Position numbers and translations under genes: made by a program
Shown: positions 26,501 to 37,758 of the stretch, piece after piece
Layout: the number at the start of each line of letters is the position of its first letter
How positions within the stretch are numbered: the first letter of the stretch is position 1
The notes under the pieces: model-generated
The model's database searches: none
Told to the model about the DNA's origin: nothing
Seen by the model: only the letters and a program-made list of their open reading frames with translations
Source of the DNA: Thunnus maccoyii
Lineage: Eukaryota; Chordata; Actinopteri; Scombriformes; Scombridae
DNA: 64,000 nucleotides
NCBI RefSeq assembly: GCF_910596095.1
Contig: NC_056535.1
Location: forward strand, 22,336,505 to 22,400,504
Direction of reading: 5' to 3'

Positions 26501-29500
26501 TCTTATAGCTTAATGTGATGATTTGTTTCCTTTTTTGGTTTCATATCCTTGTAAAATTAAGACTTTTGGGGTTATTTGACTATAGGTGGACAAATAAAGT
26601 GTTTTAAAGATGTTAACTTAGCTTTGTCAAACTTTTTATTATTTCTAACATTTTGGAGACAAACTAATAAATAAAAAAAAATCAATACATTATAAAATAA
26701 TACAATTCTAATAACTGTTACTAGTTATTGCTGAAGAGTAAGAAGAGTGTTGCTCAAAGGGTGATGTTACATTCATTTGTATTGATTTAAGTTTAGAAAA
26801 CCTAATTCTGCTGCTAGTAATTTACATATATTACTATAGCTTCTATACTAATAAAATTAAAAGAAAATGATGAGCTGAAGTGAACTTGTTTGGGTACATA
26901 TGACATGTGTCATAGCAGTATTTCTGCAATGCAGAGAGACTTGTGTATCTAACATACATTGAAAATGAAAAACAGCTTATATCAATGCTAAAACACTGCA
27001 CGGTCTATAAGCTGATGATATCCAATACCCAAAAGTAAAGCCTCAGACTGGGCGACTAAACATTAGTGTTCTGCTCATGAATAGACTACTCACATTTTTT
27101 CCCAGTAATCTTCAATAAAATGCCTGCTGCGTCCAGATGTAGCTATGCTGTACATTACTGGATGTGTATCAGATATCAATAAAGAAACTTAATAAAAAAA
27201 AGACTTGCATCCGTTACTATTTTATTCAGCTTCACAGAGCGAGTTTGCATTGACTGGAGAGAGAAAGCGAGCTCAGGCGTGTTTGTAAGCGTGAGCACAC
27301 ATAAATAAAAGACACTGGAGGTCTCTCCTCAGCCACGTGCTGAGATGGGTAGGCTCCAGCACCGAGTCACTGCTGGACATTTAATTCAGGCTTAATTAGG
27401 ATGCTTGGGCTGCAGCACAGCGGAAAACAGACCGTCAAATGAATGAGTGACATGCTAGGGAAGTGGGGGGTAATCAACAGCCATTAAAGGACTAATTGGC
27501 CAAGCTGAGGCATTTCTATGCCGATTATCAGGAGATGGGAGTGAATGAGCGAGAGGAAAATGACAGAGAAACATGGAGAATTGCTGAAAAAGATATGCAT
27601 ACCAAAAGAGAAGTCATTTAACTGTTTGTGTGAAATCTGTGGTCAAGGTCAGTCAGTAAAGTAAAATATAAAAACCAAGAGCAATATTTTGGCAAGAATA
27701 TGATTATGATGAGCAGGAATTCATCCCCTTATTGACGTGTGACAAGAAACTCAATCGCTTTTGAACTGTCTTTGAAAAGAATATTAATGGCTCTAAAGAG
27801 TTCAGTAGTTCCTCAGAATGATGGGAAATTTGGGCTCAAGGAGAGACAGACTGTATTACAGCACAGCGTGGGCTTTCATAAGCTTCAGAAAGTCTCACTT
27901 GATTTAAGTTATTACTCATGACTTGTATCACAGTGGCCTTGATACATGTTCAGTTCACCCTGTGTTTTAGCCATCGTCAATGCTTCTCTGACTACTTCAG
28001 TTTTTTCTTCGAAAATATTTTATCACTGAAAATTCAAAACAAGATTGAGAAATTCAGATCTGGTTTCTCATGTCCTCCATTGAGAGGCAGATGGCGGGGA
28101 ATGTTCCGCTTTAATTCATTTAGATCTCACTGTGACCTCCAGTGCAGTAAACTAAATTCATTTATAGGAGCGCTCAAGAAACTGGGATTGTCTTTGGGTC
28201 TTTGCTGGTTTAACTCCAGGAGAATTATTTCAGTAAGAATACTTTAATATTTGTTACTGAGGGATGCAGGAGTAGTCATGGCATTTAACATTTTGTACCA
28301 GATGTTTGTTTGTTTTTTAAGAATATCAATGTCTGTAATCATTTATATATGTTGTGTGTACACATGTTGAGTGAGAGCTACATGCAATAATAACTTTTTG
28401 TTAAAAATGATACGTATACAGATTATGTGTTGATCATTGACAGAAAACTATAATGCCAAATGTTTAAGTTATGCATTGAAATGTAGTTTTGTACTTGTGC
28501 ATTATGAATATGTGTTTAATAGACAATGTCTGTCCACTGATTGTCCTCCATGTTGGTCCAGGCTGAAATATCTCAATAACTATTGGATGGATGCCATGGA
28601 ATTTGGCAGAGACATTCATGATCTCAAGGTGAAATGTCCCGACAAATATCGGATGGATTGACATAAAATATGATACAGACATTTATGCCCCCCTCTGGAT
28701 GAATTTTAACAACTTTGGTGACCCCTCGACTTTTTATCTAGCATCATCATCAGCTTAAAATGTCAGTTTGTTCCATACCAGGGCTGTACTGAAGGTCTAC
28801 CTCATGGTCATGGGGGACCATGAGGAACCAACAAGGATTCTCGTCCATGACCTGTCTTTATAGGAATAGTTTGACATTTTGGGGAAATATACATATTTGC
28901 TTTCTTGCTGAGACGTAGATGAGAAGATTGTTTCCACACTTGTATGTTCCTGTTCAATATGCATCTGGTGCCAGCAGCCAGTTAGTTTAGCTTAGCATAA
29001 ACACTAGAAACAGCTAGCCTGACACTGTCCAAACATGACAAAAATCACAATTTTATGGGGGAGGTTTATGTCTTGGCCAGGGAACCAGAGATTTTCAAGA
29101 GTCTCTGCTGGTTGCCTGGCAACCTCACAGTGACAAAAAGACTCCAGGAAATCACTGCGTCCGGGCAAGAAATAGTCCCGACTGAACAGACAGATATGCA
29201 AGTCTTATCAATCCTCTAATTTAACTCTTGTCAAGAGAGTGAATTTCCCAAAAGGCCAAACACCTTTTTTGCTCTTACTATTTTTTTTCACATTTATAAC
29301 TGATGTATTGGTTTAGCCATCAGTTTCATCTGTACACTGTCATTGTTTTTAAAGAAATGCTATTGAAATGAGGACAGCAATCATTCTTTTCACCTCCTTC
29401 TCCAACTTCCTCCAGCACCCCAGCCCACTTAAATCCATCCTTGCCATCACAACCATCTTGCCCTCATCTGTGCATGTGAGTGACAGCTACATTCTCCTGT

Positions 29501-32500
29501 GGCCCCTGACAGTGTCGTGGCAGCCTCTGCGCCTCGTGAACCAACAGCAGGGGGGCGTTCAATTGAAGGAGCACTAATTATCACTAACCGCCTGCCAGGA
29601 AGACAGCCCTGGCTTATCTTTATCACCGTGGTCATAAAAACTATCTCTGATTATCATCAGGACTTTAAGCTGACAAGACACCTGGAATGGGTGATTACTC
29701 AATGTGATGAGACCTTGAGTGAACACAATCGTTCGGAAGGAACTTTGGCAGGAAATTTAGCAGAAAACATGGAGCCTCTTCCTTCCTGATTCATGCAATT
29801 AGGGAACTTGAGCGTTTTAAGAGCAGGAGCCACAGAGAAATCAACTTTCTCATCCTTGGATTTCAGCTAATGAAAATATGATTCTTTAGACTTCTGGGCA
29901 GCAAAAAAGAGCACCGGGTCTGAAAATCCATTTGATTTCACAATCCAGAGTTTAAGAAGCCATGTCAGGGGAAAGTAGAGGGTGTTTAATTAAATTCAGG
30001 TCTAAAAAGGTTCATGTGTGTATAAAAACCTCTGTGATGAGATTTAAAACTCTTATGGATTAACACATTTGAGTTTTCAAATAACAATATATTGACCAAT
30101 ATACGTTTATCTTCCTAAATATATTGTATTTTTAGCAAGAATCCCATCAATTTGTTTTTAAAAGAATTGTGATCCAGATGTATGTAAAATAGTGACATTG
30201 TAAATTTCCACAGACACATCTTTGGCCTTTCTCTACCACAATTTTTGTTACATATTGGCCGACATATACACCGATAGGATATATCAGTGGCAAATTTATC
30301 TTATACAAAACAAGACAATAGCTCCTTTTCACAGCAGACATTATGACTTGCTATAATGTGAAAAGCCCAGGTGTAATAAATAAGACTAATTATTGTGACT
30401 GGCTCAATGACATGGCTTATTGGCACATCTTAATAGAACAAGCCATCGCTAATGATATTAGTTACACTTGTGCTTTGCAGCACAGACATATAAGAGGCAT
30501 ATCTCTTATCTATAATTAACAAAACACAATAAGTAGATGATTGATACAAAGTTATCACCACGCAGTGAAATGTGCCAAAAGTTGGGTGAGCATTCCTATG
30601 GACCACCAGTACTTACATTACATGATGTCTTGGTGTATAATTAAGTCCTGCAGTGGGTATCAGGCTGTGCCTTCACAAATCTGCTGAGTCCTGTGATGAC
30701 AACATCATTATCTAACCCTGACCCAATGTACCTTTAAAGGATAAGGCTGGAAATTTTCTATATTTTTCTTATTGTCAAAAAATCTCATGTGCAGAGCCAC
30801 ACTGACAATGAACTCATCCTACTTACAAGTATTGTGTGTGTATCCGAAGCCTGATATATCTTATTCCTCTGTGCTGTAGATCTGCATGGTTGTCCAAAAA
30901 ATATTAAAAACACGTCAATGAGCCACACTTGATGGTTATAGTAGTTTATAGTAGCTGCCTTTAAATCTAACTCGAAAAAGCAGATACTCGGAGGCTTGTC
31001 CCAGCCTTATATCTACACCTTCTTCTTAGGCAACCTACACAGGCTTGATAGGCAGCTTCATCTGAATGCCATGGCCCACTCAGTTGTCCAGCCATCATCC
31101 CTGCTTACCTAGTTCCATTAGTCTTACCAACAGACCAATAGCCACTAGTTAGCAACCCCTCTGGTATTCTAAACTTTTCATGACCTTTATCAAGTTCTCT
31201 GGCTGACATCCACACACTGGACTACATGCTAATAGAAAGTCAAACTGTCATTTTCAGCAGGCATTCTCTAATATTTTACAGAATTGCTCTGTGAGAAATC
31301 TAGTTTAGTAATTGCTTTGTGCCATTAATTTAGAACTGATTTGGGAAAATCATTGTACTAATATAAACCCACAATATGATTATAATGACAGGTGGTGAAC
31401 AATAAATATCCATCTACGGCCCACTCCTAATGTTTGTAGAAACCAATAACTTTATAAACGTAATTATCTCTAGCAACAAGAAGGTTGTCATCCTTGTCTG
31501 CAGCTGCTATGAGCCATCCGTAAATCAAATCCAGCTCTTTGGATTATGCAGCATCTTGCTGCCAATGCTGTACCTCTGATGATGGTCGTAGCGATGCCTC
31601 TTTGGGTCAAACTCTCCTCCCACATCTACAACAATGTCACACTCTGCCAGCTTTGCCGGGTCCCTGGTCCGAACGATCTCAGCATCCTGTGCAATAAATA
31701 GAAAGATTTGAAGATCTGTAATCATTTATCATCAAGAATTTCACATCAAATAGAGAGAACATTATCATCTGGATTTGGTCTATAGGTCTCACTTTGGTTT
31801 TCTAAAACTTCTCAGTCCAAGACTATTAATTATAACAAAAGTGTTGCCCTAATTGCACCGATTGGCGGCAGGCTTGTAGCCCATTTTGGGCTCTGACCCT
31901 TAGTTATAGGTCAAATCACCATTTAAGTTATTCATCAAGGAAAATTATCCAAATCCTTCCTCTCAAATTAAGGACTTTTTGATTGTCTTTATCTTTGTGT
32001 TTTTGACTGCTGGTCCAACAAAACAAGCAATGTGAAGTAGGGCAGCAACAAATGATTATTTTTATTATCGAATAATCTGTAGATTATTTCCTCGATTCAT
32101 CGATTAGTTGTTTTGGTCTGTAAAATGTCAGAATATGGTGAAAAATGTCAAAGACTGTTTCCCAAAGGCCAATGAGACATCCTCGACAAATGTTGTCCAA
32201 AAATCAAAATATATATTCAGTTTACTGTCATAAAGCACTAAAGAAACCAGAAAATCTTCACATTTGAGAAGCTGAAATCAGAGAATGTGGACATTTTTCC
32301 TTAAAAATGACTCAAAACGAGTAATCGATTATCAAAAGAGTTAATTTAATAGTTGGCAACTAATCGCTGCAACTCTAATTTGAAGCTGTGCCTTTGGGCT
32401 ACGGAAAACTGTGGACATTCAACACTGGTATTGGACATTTTATATACAGTCATCGATTAACTGATTAATTTGAAAAATAACTGACATCTTTTTTGATAAT

Positions 32501-33265
32501 CATCAGTTGCAGGCCTAATCAAAAGCATGCTAAGTTTGTTTTGATCCTACAGGGGCATGTACAGTAGGTGCAAGTTTATAGTGGCTGTATGGTGTTTTAT
32601 GGATATCTGATCTGTTGTTTTGGCATTTCTTCCTAGTTTAAAGTATATAATTATACAGGGATTATTGTAGATACAGTATTTCATGGTTCTGGATGCTCCA
32701 TCTATCTGTACAGCAGCACCCCCACTTGGTGTGTTACAATACAACAAGGGACCCTTGATATAATAAAAATAATATTTCTCAAATTAAAAAAATTAAAAAA
32801 TTAAAAGATCAACCAATGCAGACTGAAGAAACATCTAAACCGTGTGATTTTAGTAACAGGCTTTCAAATGACGCACTAACAACACACTGTATGTCAAAGC
32901 AACACAACAGCATCAGCAGCAGAGAAGGACCAAAATAAATCCCATCATCTCTCCATTCACACCACTTCTCACCATACTGCACCCACCTTGTACTCAGGTA
33001 GCTGGCGGAGGAAGAAGCACGCCAGGACTTCGTCACAGTGGAAGGTGCCGTTGTGAGTCCCGATCTTTTGGACGGTCATGTTGTCTGTGCGGACTCTCTT
33101 CGGTTGACTTGACATGTATCGCGGTTTAAGGCGAGTAACGTCTACAGAGAGCAAACAGCAGTTAGACTGTGAATTTAACAGACGTAAAACACGTACTGGC
33201 TTGCTTATGTTGATAAAATGCGTGTTTTTTGTTAAGTTCAGTGCAGTCAAACATACACGCCACAT
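11624..33265 (-). CDS. myg1: MYG1 exonuclease, complete seven-exon gene
   Basis: Coding exons in transcript order are 33265-32987, 31686-31574, 26103-25944, 23749-23600, 20226-20104, 19672-19491 and 11813-11624. All introns are GT/AG, all phases join, and the product is 398 residues (human about 376). MYG1 is a DHH-superfamily 3'-5' RNA exonuclease reported to act in nucleus and mitochondria on precursor RNAs. Diagnostic motifs are [12 protein letters not shown] at 68-79, [12 protein letters not shown] around 110-121 and RYDHHQR at 125-131, which supply the metal-binding His and Asp residues. Later conserved blocks are [36 protein letters not shown] and [13 protein letters not shown]. The basic, Asp/Glu-poor first 50 residues fit a mitochondrial targeting sequence; Met51 offers a shorter form. 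The gene is stretched by introns of 5.5 and 7.7 kb full of fish repeats. No frame break was seen. Confidence 0.97.
12425..12453. repeat. (TG)n microsatellite
   Basis: About 29 bases of TG with one A interruption, inside MYG1 intron 6. Confidence 0.85.
14766..15010. repeat. Interspersed fish repeat fragments
   Basis: The left half (from GTCAAGTCAATTCGATTTTT) resembles a perciform repeat I recall only by sight. The right half (14900-15010: AGCAGCTCTGTGAGGCTGTA, then gene-poor CATGCTAAC-type text) also occurs near 49480-49600 in this window, which supports a dispersed family. Confidence 0.45.
15058..15950. mobile_element. Non-autonomous DNA transposon with imperfect terminal inverted repeats
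   Basis: The left end reads CCTGGGACCAGATGCATAAA and the reverse complement of the right end reads GTCCAGGGGCCAAAAGCATAAA. Both ends continue into related stretches rich in TACGCAC and TTTATAAA. The inside is AT-rich without a transposase frame. The family is not identified, and I could not confirm a target duplication. Confidence 0.5.
16290..16555. repeat. Copy of a dispersed repeat family
   Basis: Phrases such as GTTAGCATGCTACCATTAGC, ATTTCATGGCAATCCATCCG and TAGTTGTCAAGACATTTCA recur in varied form near 28560-28740, 49480-50140 and 52680-52980, so these are diverged copies of one interspersed family inside introns and intergenic DNA. Confidence 0.5.
19491..19672 (-). CDS. myg1: MYG1 coding exon 6
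   Basis: Residues 276-335 plus two bases of Arg336. It starts [20 protein letters not shown] and contains GQWRVQCVP, both strongly conserved in human MYG1. Donor GTGATT is followed by an A/T-run and a G-run. Confidence 0.95.
20104..20226 (-). CDS. myg1: MYG1 coding exon 5
   Basis: Residues 235-275, starting [15 protein letters not shown] and containing [10 protein letters not shown]. Phase 0 at both edges; donor GTACAG. Confidence 0.95.
21535..21645. repeat. Diverged two-copy tandem duplication
   Basis: A unit of about 53 bases, containing AGCCTGCATGTGAGGCGTTT in copy one and AGTCTGCATGTGAGGTGTTT in copy two, occurs twice head to tail with several substitutions. It lies inside MYG1 intron 4 and is non-coding. 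Confidence 0.6.
22746..23111. mobile_element. Inverted-repeat element (MITE-like)
   Basis: It begins CATTGACCGTATATAAATAT and ends with sequence whose reverse complement begins CATTGACTGTATATAAGTAT, so the ends match over 18 of 20 bases. The inside is GC-richer (GGCGGGACG, GGGGCGTGTCCCGCG) and carries several TGACGT or GACGTC motifs. No transposase frame is present. It lies in MYG1 intron 4. Confidence 0.6.
23500..23574. repeat. (AC)n microsatellite next to a MYG1 splice donor
   Basis: About 37 uninterrupted AC units, the longest simple repeat in the window. On the MYG1 transcript it reads (GU)n and starts 25 bases after the exon 4 donor. Confidence 0.95.
23600..23749 (-). CDS. myg1: MYG1 coding exon 4
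   Basis: Residues 185-234, starting [18 protein letters not shown] and ending KSQDTE. It is exactly 150 bases with phase-0 edges, so skipping it would keep the frame and remove 50 residues. A long (AC)n tract lies 25 bases beyond its donor. Confidence 0.95.
23988..25019. mobile_element. DNA transposon-like element with perfect 20-bp terminal inverted repeats
   Basis: TAAAGGGGACCTATTATGCT at the left edge is the exact reverse complement of the 20 bases at 25000-25019. A second right-end copy sits at 24904-24920. Near the left edge a separate perfect 35-bp inverted repeat pairs 24010-24044 with 24129-24163, so at least two related elements are nested. No transposase is recognisable. It lies in MYG1 intron 3. 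Confidence 0.65.
25944..26103 (-). CDS. myg1: MYG1 coding exon 3
   Basis: Completes Arg131 and encodes residues 132-184, including [18 protein letters not shown] and ending EVLYDK. Acceptor CTGCTCAG, donor GTGAGA. Confidence 0.95.
28540..28745. repeat. Copy of a dispersed repeat family
   Basis: It contains ACTATTGGATGGATGCCATG, GACATTCATGATC and CTTTGGTGACCCCTCGACTT, which match in diverged form the copies near 16450, 50080 and 52930. It lies in MYG1 intron 2. Confidence 0.5.
28869..29261. mobile_element. Inverted-repeat element (MITE-like)
   Basis: The left end GTTTGACATTTTGGGGAAAT and the reverse complement of the right end, GTTTGGCCTTTTGGGAAATT, are clearly related. The inside has GCTTAGCATAAACACTAGAA-type sequence typical of a repeat seen widely in perciform fish (from memory). 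It lies in MYG1 intron 2 and contains no coding frame of interest. Confidence 0.55.
31574..31686 (-). CDS. myg1: MYG1 coding exon 2
   Basis: Residues 94-130 plus two bases of Arg131, from [10 protein letters not shown] to the DHHQ motif. Acceptor GCACAG and donor GTACAG. It contains the DHH signature that defines the superfamily. Confidence 0.95.
32038..32377. mobile_element. hAT-type MITE with 8-bp target-site duplication
   Basis: The ends are TAGGGCAGCAAC at the left and, reverse-complemented, TAGAGTTGCAGC at the right. They are flanked by ATGTGAAG (32030-32037) and ATTTGAAG (32378-32385), an 8-bp duplication with one mismatch, the length expected for hAT elements. The inside is AT-rich, with ATCGATTA-type sequence repeated at both ends. 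A related partial copy follows at about 32450-32520. It lies in MYG1 intron 1. Confidence 0.65.
32987..33265 (-). CDS. myg1: MYG1 coding exon 1
   Basis: Residues 1-93, ending QLPEYK before the donor GTGGGT, phase 0. It carries the presequence-like N-terminus and the first metal motif [14 protein letters not shown] at 33263-33265 opens the frame; a second in-frame ATG at 33113-33115 starts [12 protein letters not shown], closer to the N-terminal length of a non-mitochondrial form. Confidence 0.95.
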
Positions 33266-33420
33266 TAAAACTGCACTTCACACGAGACGCACCGGTAGCG
33301 GACAGATTTGGCAGCTGCACCGGATATGGTGCGCCTGTGTTTGCGAACCGGGGAAACCCAGAGAACAGACTGAGGTTTTTTATTTTTTGTTTTTAATATT
33401 TTTAATATTATATTATAATA
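33266..33420 (-). promoter_or_regulatory. Probable MYG1 5' UTR and promoter region
   Basis: The 150 bases upstream of the first MYG1 ATG are richer in GC and CpG (CGAGACGCACCGGTAGCG, CACCGGATATGGTGCG) than the AT-rich DNA beyond 33380. No TATA box was seen. The call is positional. Confidence 0.35.
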
Positions 33421-36400
33421 ATGATAGAATTGATATTTGGTATGAACTGAGGCACGTATATTTATATATGAAAGAGTTTTTATTGAAAGTGGGAAAAAAC
33501 TTGCAACGCGTTTATCTGACAGCCAGAGGTCGCTGCAGGCAGTGAAACAAACCTCACAAACCCTCAAAATATAGCCTCGCCGTGGCTGTTACATACTTTT
33601 TCAGTAGAGTAACATTTCTACTGTACTAAACAATGAAGATAAATGAAAAACCTGTATAAATATCACACAAATAAACAATACAAATCCTGATATGATTTTT
33701 ACACGGATAAAAGAGTTAGGCCTACATAGATAGAAAAAAAAACATGAAAATCATTCATAACAAATTATTTGATATTGGCTGGATTACTAACCGGGGCAAA
33801 TCTGTCAAATGCCCAGGCCCCAGACCCTCAGGGGCCCCAAAGACTCCAAGTGTGTGTGTTCTCTTTAATACATTCATGGTGTGTTTCAATCACGACGGTG
33901 TTTCGTTTGTTGAAATTTGATTAACTAGAAATTATCTTGGTCATTTGCATTAGGCTACTAAAACTGCTCTATATGTACTTTATAAACTGTGATTATTAGG
34001 GGATTTTTTTTTAGCTAATCTTGGTAGTGTGTGTCATAATCTACTTTTAAAACCTGTGTTATTTTAGGTTATGTTGTGCGCATTCTTATAGGCTTAACCA
34101 AAGAACCGCAAGCTTACTTACGTACAGCAAATCTGGGGCAGGAGTATTCCAGAAAAGGAGTACAGATTGGTTACGGTGGCTCTGAGCAAAACACAGTGAA
34201 GATGCAATGTACAGTCTGCTGTGTGCAATGTACACGATGGCCATTTGAAAATGACTGGGTACATGCTCAGAGTATGGAAGGGATGGAGGTTCGGGGGGCC
34301 CTCGCAGCTCATTTTTGCCCAGTTTACCCAAGCAGATTAATCTGGCCAATGAAATGTCAGTACACTTTTATATTTCTTCTTTTATGCATCCTCAAATGGT
34401 CTTAAACAATTAAAGAAAGACATTTAAAAAACAAAAACAAAAAAACAATGAGAACAGCAAACATTATCAGACTGAGCTACTTTGGTGTGATTTTTAGAAT
34501 GATTACCTGGGTTATTTAGTCCCTGTCGGACAGCAATATCTGAAATTTGTGAGTTTATGTTATGAAGTTTAGCTTGGCTTGGCTTGAGTGAGCGTTATGG
34601 GCTTGATGTGGTTATGTTGTGTCTGCCCATAAATCCCATTATCGTTTTTTTATTCTTAAAGTTAACACAATTAAAATGACGAGTGAATGAGGCATAATTT
34701 GGTGTAGCTATTGTGATAACTTCATTACGGCCTGGATGTGAGCCATAAGGGGGGCGCAGCTTCTCAATTCCCGTTCTCGCGGTACCACCTTATTGACAAG
34801 GTAATTAGCCAGATGGGACCCCTGTAGTAGCTGAACAGAGGCACCGCGGCTTGCATGGCTTTCTCGTGTGGATAATTTGTTCCTTCTTTATTTGCACACC
34901 GAACCACCAGTGGACACCAAACAGTCCGACGTGTCACGACATTCAGCAGCACCGAGCCTGCAAAAGGTTTGTTTTTCTATTTGAATTATGATCGCAGAGT
35001 CTGTTTCCTGCAGGACATGATTCATCCCACTGATTTAGTATGAATGTTTGATATTTTTTCATTGCACTATGATGCACTTGATCACAGATAGACTGCTGCT
35101 GTTAGGATTTGGAGCTAACATTTTTATTTTCATTTTGGGACAAAGGAGGGTCATTCCAAGGCTGCAAGATTTTTTATCGGTCAGTCTAGTCTGGGAGTAT
35201 TTCAGGTTACATTTACAACAGCCAGGTGTCGCTGTAGGCACTGTAGCTCTACTGCTAATCAGTCCCGATCTCATATCAACAGACACGTTGACACTTTTCG
35301 GCATAATGAAATCGATAGACATTGATTTAAGTGGGGGCTTCCAGTTTCCTGTGAGAGGGGTAGGGTCCAGGGTTTCTCTTGGAAAATGCTTTCAAGTCGA
35401 CACCCATGGTCCATCCACTTCCTGGCTGTTGTAACGTGACATCTCGCCGTTGATTTGCTCAAACATCACCTATAGCCTATACATGGGGTAAAAAAAACAA
35501 AGTTTTTGAAGGGTTGGTGTTGCGAAAATGTGTCTGAGAACCACAGTGGACTGCAGACTTTGTCCAACCCATTAGTCTTGTATTGAGCTTTATAAGACAA
35601 AATTGCCAATAAGGAGAGAAGATTTGTTTTGGTTAGTTTCACTTGCTGAAAAAAGCAAGAAATGTTGTGGGGTCACTGCTTAAACTCTTCATAATTCTAT
35701 TGAGATAATGCCACTTAATTGCAGATTCTGTCTTAGTATGGTTTATTTAGTGATAAAATCTGATTTTGTTTTCATTTGTCTTGGGAACATTAGATTTAAA
35801 TTTTTAAACTAAGTTAAACTATTTATTCCAGCATTTCCCCCATTTTCAACATCTGATTATTTGTCACAGGTTAAATGAGTAAATTGGTACCTTTTGCACT
35901 TGCCATTAGGCCATATAGCCCATAATCAGCACCATGGACAGCGCACTGCACTGAAAGCACACAAGCTAAACGAGCCTCCTGATGATGTATTAAATGATTC
36001 ATTTATGTTGGCTACTTGTTTTTGAGACAACAAAACAAGGAGCCAACTTGTCATTTATATCCTCACATTCTAAATGTGCCATCACTTTTGTCACAAATAA
36101 CAATTGGCCACTTTACTACAGTTGAATTAATTATGGACTCTTAATGCAGCTAATATGAGATCCAGTCAAGTGGGTAATTAGCATAACTCTGTGTAATTGG
36201 CGGCTTTTCGTCCAGAATATAAATTTGGGAAACAACTCCACCACCTCTTGTTATGCTGAATATATTAGGCAAATTAGGAGAGGATTATCTCATCTTTAAC
36301 AAGTTATGTGTGTTGACAGGACACAACTGCCTAACAGAACAGAGACATGCAAAACAGAAAGAAAGTCAGAGATAGACTTAGAGACTTAGCTTGGTGGTAC

Positions 36401-37715
36401 CCAGCATATCCTCATGTCCTCTAAAGCTATAACATGTGATGAGGAATCATCTACAGATAATAGTATAGCTCATATTGAGGGTCACAAGCCAAAAAGGCTG
36501 GGAACCACTGGCTTAAATGGACAATTACAGAGAAAACCAGAAACAAAAAGGGCCAAGAGATCTAGTTTTCTTTGCCTTTGCCTCAGAGGGTACAATAGCT
36601 GCTACATTTTCCCAAAAATGGAATGACTCATGGTCACAGGCAAACTGAAATAAACAACCCTGAAGCAAACGTTCATCAGCCAGCCTCCTACAACACTAAC
36701 CAGCCAGCTCTGCATCAGTCAGTGAGATAGCTCTCCATTGGCTCGCCCCGAACCATGAGATGTGGGTGGTGACCGAGAAAACGTCACGGTGCCTGTGATT
36801 TTCCCTGCTGCTTCCAGTTTTACACGTAGCAATGATGGGAAATGAACCTGCCCCAGCTTGCCTTAAAAGGAAGAGCAATAGCAATGTTCAATCAAAAAGT
36901 CAATTATTTGCTACAGGGCAAGTGTACGTCACATTCCCCTGTGCGATAACACTGCAGTGGCCGTTTTGAACGTTCTTGAGTAGTTAAACTGAACAAAAAT
37001 AGAACAATTTCTGTTTTGTGGGAACATTTATATGGTATATACAGTATATAAACAAAACAAAATAATTCCATATATTCAAATTATGTACAAAGCTTCTCAT
37101 TACTTATACTTAAAGCAGTGCATTCATTTCTCATCACAGGATATTGATTATGTTAAATTGTGTTGATACACAATTGAGAAAAGTCTGATTTATTTTCCTA
37201 ACCTAGAAGAGTGCACTCAGTAGAGAGGAGATCTCTGCCAGGTTTGTACAGTCAAAATGGTGGCGAAGATAACAAAAACAGGGATTTATTCATCTCATAT
37301 TGTGCCTAACTTTAGTGGATCATAACAGGTATGGAATTAATCTGCAGATGCTCCAGTTCAAGATGAGACCAAACTTTTCTATGGATGTCAGTTTTTGAGC
37401 CATGACAAAGGTCAAAATGTGGCCTGCAACAGACTAGGTAAGCCTTGTTTTTAGCCTAGCTGATTGCCGGAAATGCTTTTTGCTATGTCATAATGCATAT
37501 CGTAAAATGGTGAGGACTGCTGAAAAGACAAAAGTCTAAGCTTTACAATAGGCTCAGAAGGAATGGCGTTATAAAATAGGTTTTTCAAAAATGATTAATC
37601 ACCACAACCACAAGAGGTCCTTGAGCATACAGTCATAAATGTACACAAAAAATATTAGGGTCCAGTAGTATGCAAGATTAGCTGCAGACAGATACACACA
37701 TGACCAAACACATAA

Positions 37716-37758
37716 ATAAACTGATCTTTATCTCCAGTGGAGATAAAGATCAGTTTAT
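37716..37758. repeat. Perfect 20-bp inverted repeat with a 3-base loop
   Basis: ATAAACTGATCTTTATCTCC at 37716-37735 is followed by AGT and then by its exact reverse complement at 37739-37758. It is not flanked by an obvious target duplication and is non-coding. The loop is too short for a microRNA precursor. Confidence 0.9.

Noticed and set aside
31525..31573. Continuation of the MYG1 exon 2 frame past RYDHHQR ([10 protein letters not shown])
   Set aside because: A GTACAG donor follows the DHHQ codons, and exon 3 supplies the conserved continuation in the right phase.
35048..35462. 128-codon plus-strand frame and opposing frames between MYG1 and MAP3K12
   Set aside because: AT-rich, no coding bias, no splice-consistent neighbours and no recognisable domain.
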